Assembly (NCBI RefSeq): GCF_023823125.1
Contig: NZ_CP090949.1
Location: forward strand, 868,001-932,000
Reading direction: 5' to 3'
DNA length: 64,000 bases
Source of the DNA: Erythrobacter aurantius
GTDB taxonomy: Bacteria > Pseudomonadota > Alphaproteobacteria > Sphingomonadales > Sphingomonadaceae
Shown here: positions 62,725 through 64,000 of the stretch, one piece after another
How positions within the stretch are numbered: the stretch's first letter is position 1
Layout of the letters: each line of letters opens with the position of its first letter
The notes under the pieces: generated by a model
The model's input: the letters and a program-made list of their open reading frames with translations, nothing else
What the model was told of the DNA's origin: nothing
Databases searched by the model: none
Position numbers and translations under genes: made by a program

Positions 62725-63985
62725 TGATCTGAACCAGCGATCGTGAGGCACGGTAGCGTAGCGCAGCATACCGGACCGCTCGGGCAGTCTGGCGGTCCTG
62801 CAAGAACCTCGAGATGGAGCTGAGCCAGTCATCAGTTTTCAGGAGCTCGGAAGGCTCAATCCATAAATGGAAGCCATCCTGAAGGATGGAGGCATCGATC
62901 CACTTTCGCTGGCCTCGGGGGGAGAGATCAGCATGCAGTTCTGCAAGAAGTGAGATCAGTTTCGCCGATGACTGTCGATAGTCCCACTCTTGGAGCTGCT
63001 TTCCGCGCTCGGTGGGGAGTATGAGCTGCGACATCAATCTGCCGCTGATCCTGCCAACTGCCATGCGATGCGCATTACGCCATAGCGGTGGTTCGGAATA
63101 CGGGTCGGCGTTCTCGAACTTCTCGACATCAGGGCCATCGACATGTGAAGCGAATTCTTCGTAGGCATCCGCTGCTGCCACATCCATTCGATCAGCAAAT
63201 AGCTCAAAATCGATTTGCTCAGGGTCCAGTGGCATGATTGTCCACGCCGCCTCGATCTTCGACGACAGGATTTTGAGGAAAGTCTGACGGCGAGCTTCAG
63301 GAATCGGAGGGATCTCCTCTTCCGCGATCAAACCAGACTCAAGCGCCTCGGAGGCAAGTACATCGTGAAGCGATCCGCCCGAGATCTGCGAACGCGTTTC
63401 GGCTTTGACCCACTCAGTGCCGCACAGCTGTTGTACGATCTTGGCCTCGATGGCTCCCGCAACCCTACGGGCTACCAGCGATGCAACCGAATGGGTGGGC
63501 CTCGCACAGGACCAGAGCAGATATCCCTCAAGCGTTTCCCGGAAACCTGCTGCTTCTGAAGAACCGGCGAGAGTCCTCAAAACCTCCGTTGGCAATCCAG
63601 GCTCGATCGTTCCAAGGTCCAGTTTCCCCGGGCCATCAGCTATCGCGCCCTCGAAGATAGTCTCTCCCTGTTTGTCGGGTACGAACACGGTGAAAACATC
63701 CTGTGTTTCTGTTGTCTCGTCGTACCTTTCCCGGAGCAACGGAGCCTCGATCATGGAGCGGGAAAGCTCCAGCTCACCGGTTTCCGAGACAGCCCGCCAC
63801 GAGTTACCATTGCGGTGCCAATCGACAGGCACCGGATCCCAGCCAAGTGGTTGGCGGTGCTTCCAGATCCCCTCAAGCGAGACCTCAAGATATAGACGGG
63901 AGGATCTCGCTGGAGATGCATCTGCCAGTTTCCGAGACAGTTCAGCAGTAACCCGCGATGTCTCGGCATAGGTCGCCGGAATCAT
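62717..63985 (-). CDS. Unknown 422-residue protein, first gene of helicase-nuclease operon
   Basis: 422 residues from ATG 63985, though the frame is open to the window edge so the true start may lie outside. No catalytic motif recognised. An N-terminal beta-rich part (SRLYLEVSLEGIWKHRQPLG, VFTVFVPDKQG) is followed by a helical C-terminus (WTIMPLDPEQIDFELFADRM, LISLLAELHADLSPRGQRKW). It overlaps the SNF2-like helicase start and is therefore translated with it. It could be the substrate-recognition subunit. Confidence 0.6.
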   Translation of the reverse strand: MIPATYAETSRVTAELSRKLADASPARSSRLYLEVSLEGIWKHRQPLGWDPVPVDWHRNGNSWRAVSETGELELSRSMIEAPLLRERYDETTETQDVFTVFVPDKQGETIFEGAIADGPGKLDLGTIEPGLPTEVLRTLAGSSEAAGFRETLEGYLLWSCARPTHSVASLVARRVAGAIEAKIVQQLCGTEWVKAETRSQISGGSLHDVLASEALESGLIAEEEIPPIPEARRQTFLKILSSKIEAAWTIMPLDPEQIDFELFADRMDVAAADAYEEFASHVDGPDVEKFENADPYSEPPLWRNAHRMAVGRISGRLMSQLILPTERGKQLQEWDYRQSSAKLISLLAELHADLSPRGQRKWIDASILQDGFHLWIEPSELLKTDDWLSSISRFLQDRQTARAVRYAALRYRASRSLVQIND

Positions 63986-64000
63986 ACTCAGGGCACCGGA

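Overview
The window looks like accessory DNA of an alphaproteobacterium, probably Sphingomonadales/Erythrobacteraceae. This rests on high GC, on a compact VirB-type type IV secretion operon that starts at virB3, and on a neighbourhood common in that group (ParB/DNA methylase, DUF5681, serine recombinase, DUF2924, DUF3489). The taxonomic assignment is inference. No rRNA, tRNA, CRISPR array or housekeeping gene was seen.

The layout is a damaged tandem duplication of an integrative or conjugative element, with a repeat period of about 34 kb. Copy A runs from about 1.2 to 23.7 kb: a virB11 relic and a virB2 gene on the minus strand; virB3-4-6-8-9-10-11 and a second virB2 on the plus strand; an orphan Rhs toxin tip with a candidate immunity gene; an IS5-like relic; the minus-strand Rhs operon 1 (poly-proline YD protein, small secreted protein, 1460-residue Rhs, candidate immunity); DUF5681 genes; ParB-methylase; a 1-kb gap with TTCCCTGTT repeats; and recombinase, DUF2924 and DUF3489. 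Copy B (36.0-54.8 kb) repeats this order from virB2 to a recombinase stump, with a MobF relaxase relic and different Rhs tips. Two long tracts (2214-8468 versus 36792-43046, and 13713-17874 versus 47930-52089) show no difference by eye, while the sequence around them has diverged. This suggests recent gene conversion or unequal exchange.

Between the copies lie a two-gene minus-strand cassette (a giant STAND-type NTPase with a C-terminal PD-(D/E)XK-like motif, plus a DUF4143-like protein), an inverted third Rhs operon (Rhs3) whose tip looks like a serine lipase and is followed by a lipoprotein, and a row of seven GGTGACACTT-like repeats about 21 bp apart. After copy B comes a defence-type region: a 5'-truncated hsdR with a YgjP-like metallopeptidase, an ADP-ribosyltransferase-like gene divergent from an unknown gene, and a three-gene minus-strand operon (unknown 422-residue protein, SNF2-like helicase, PD-(D/E)XK nuclease).

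Both virB4 genes carry the same in-frame TAG between the Walker A and Walker B halves, so both secretion operons are either dead at this step or depend on amber readthrough. The three Rhs operons share a three-gene secreted architecture and a gap-free 219-bp upstream element. Their C-terminal tips and the following genes vary, as expected for polymorphic toxin-immunity modules. The best candidates for undescribed systems are the NTPase/DUF4143 pair, the helicase/nuclease/422-residue operon, and the Rhs operons with their poly-proline partners.
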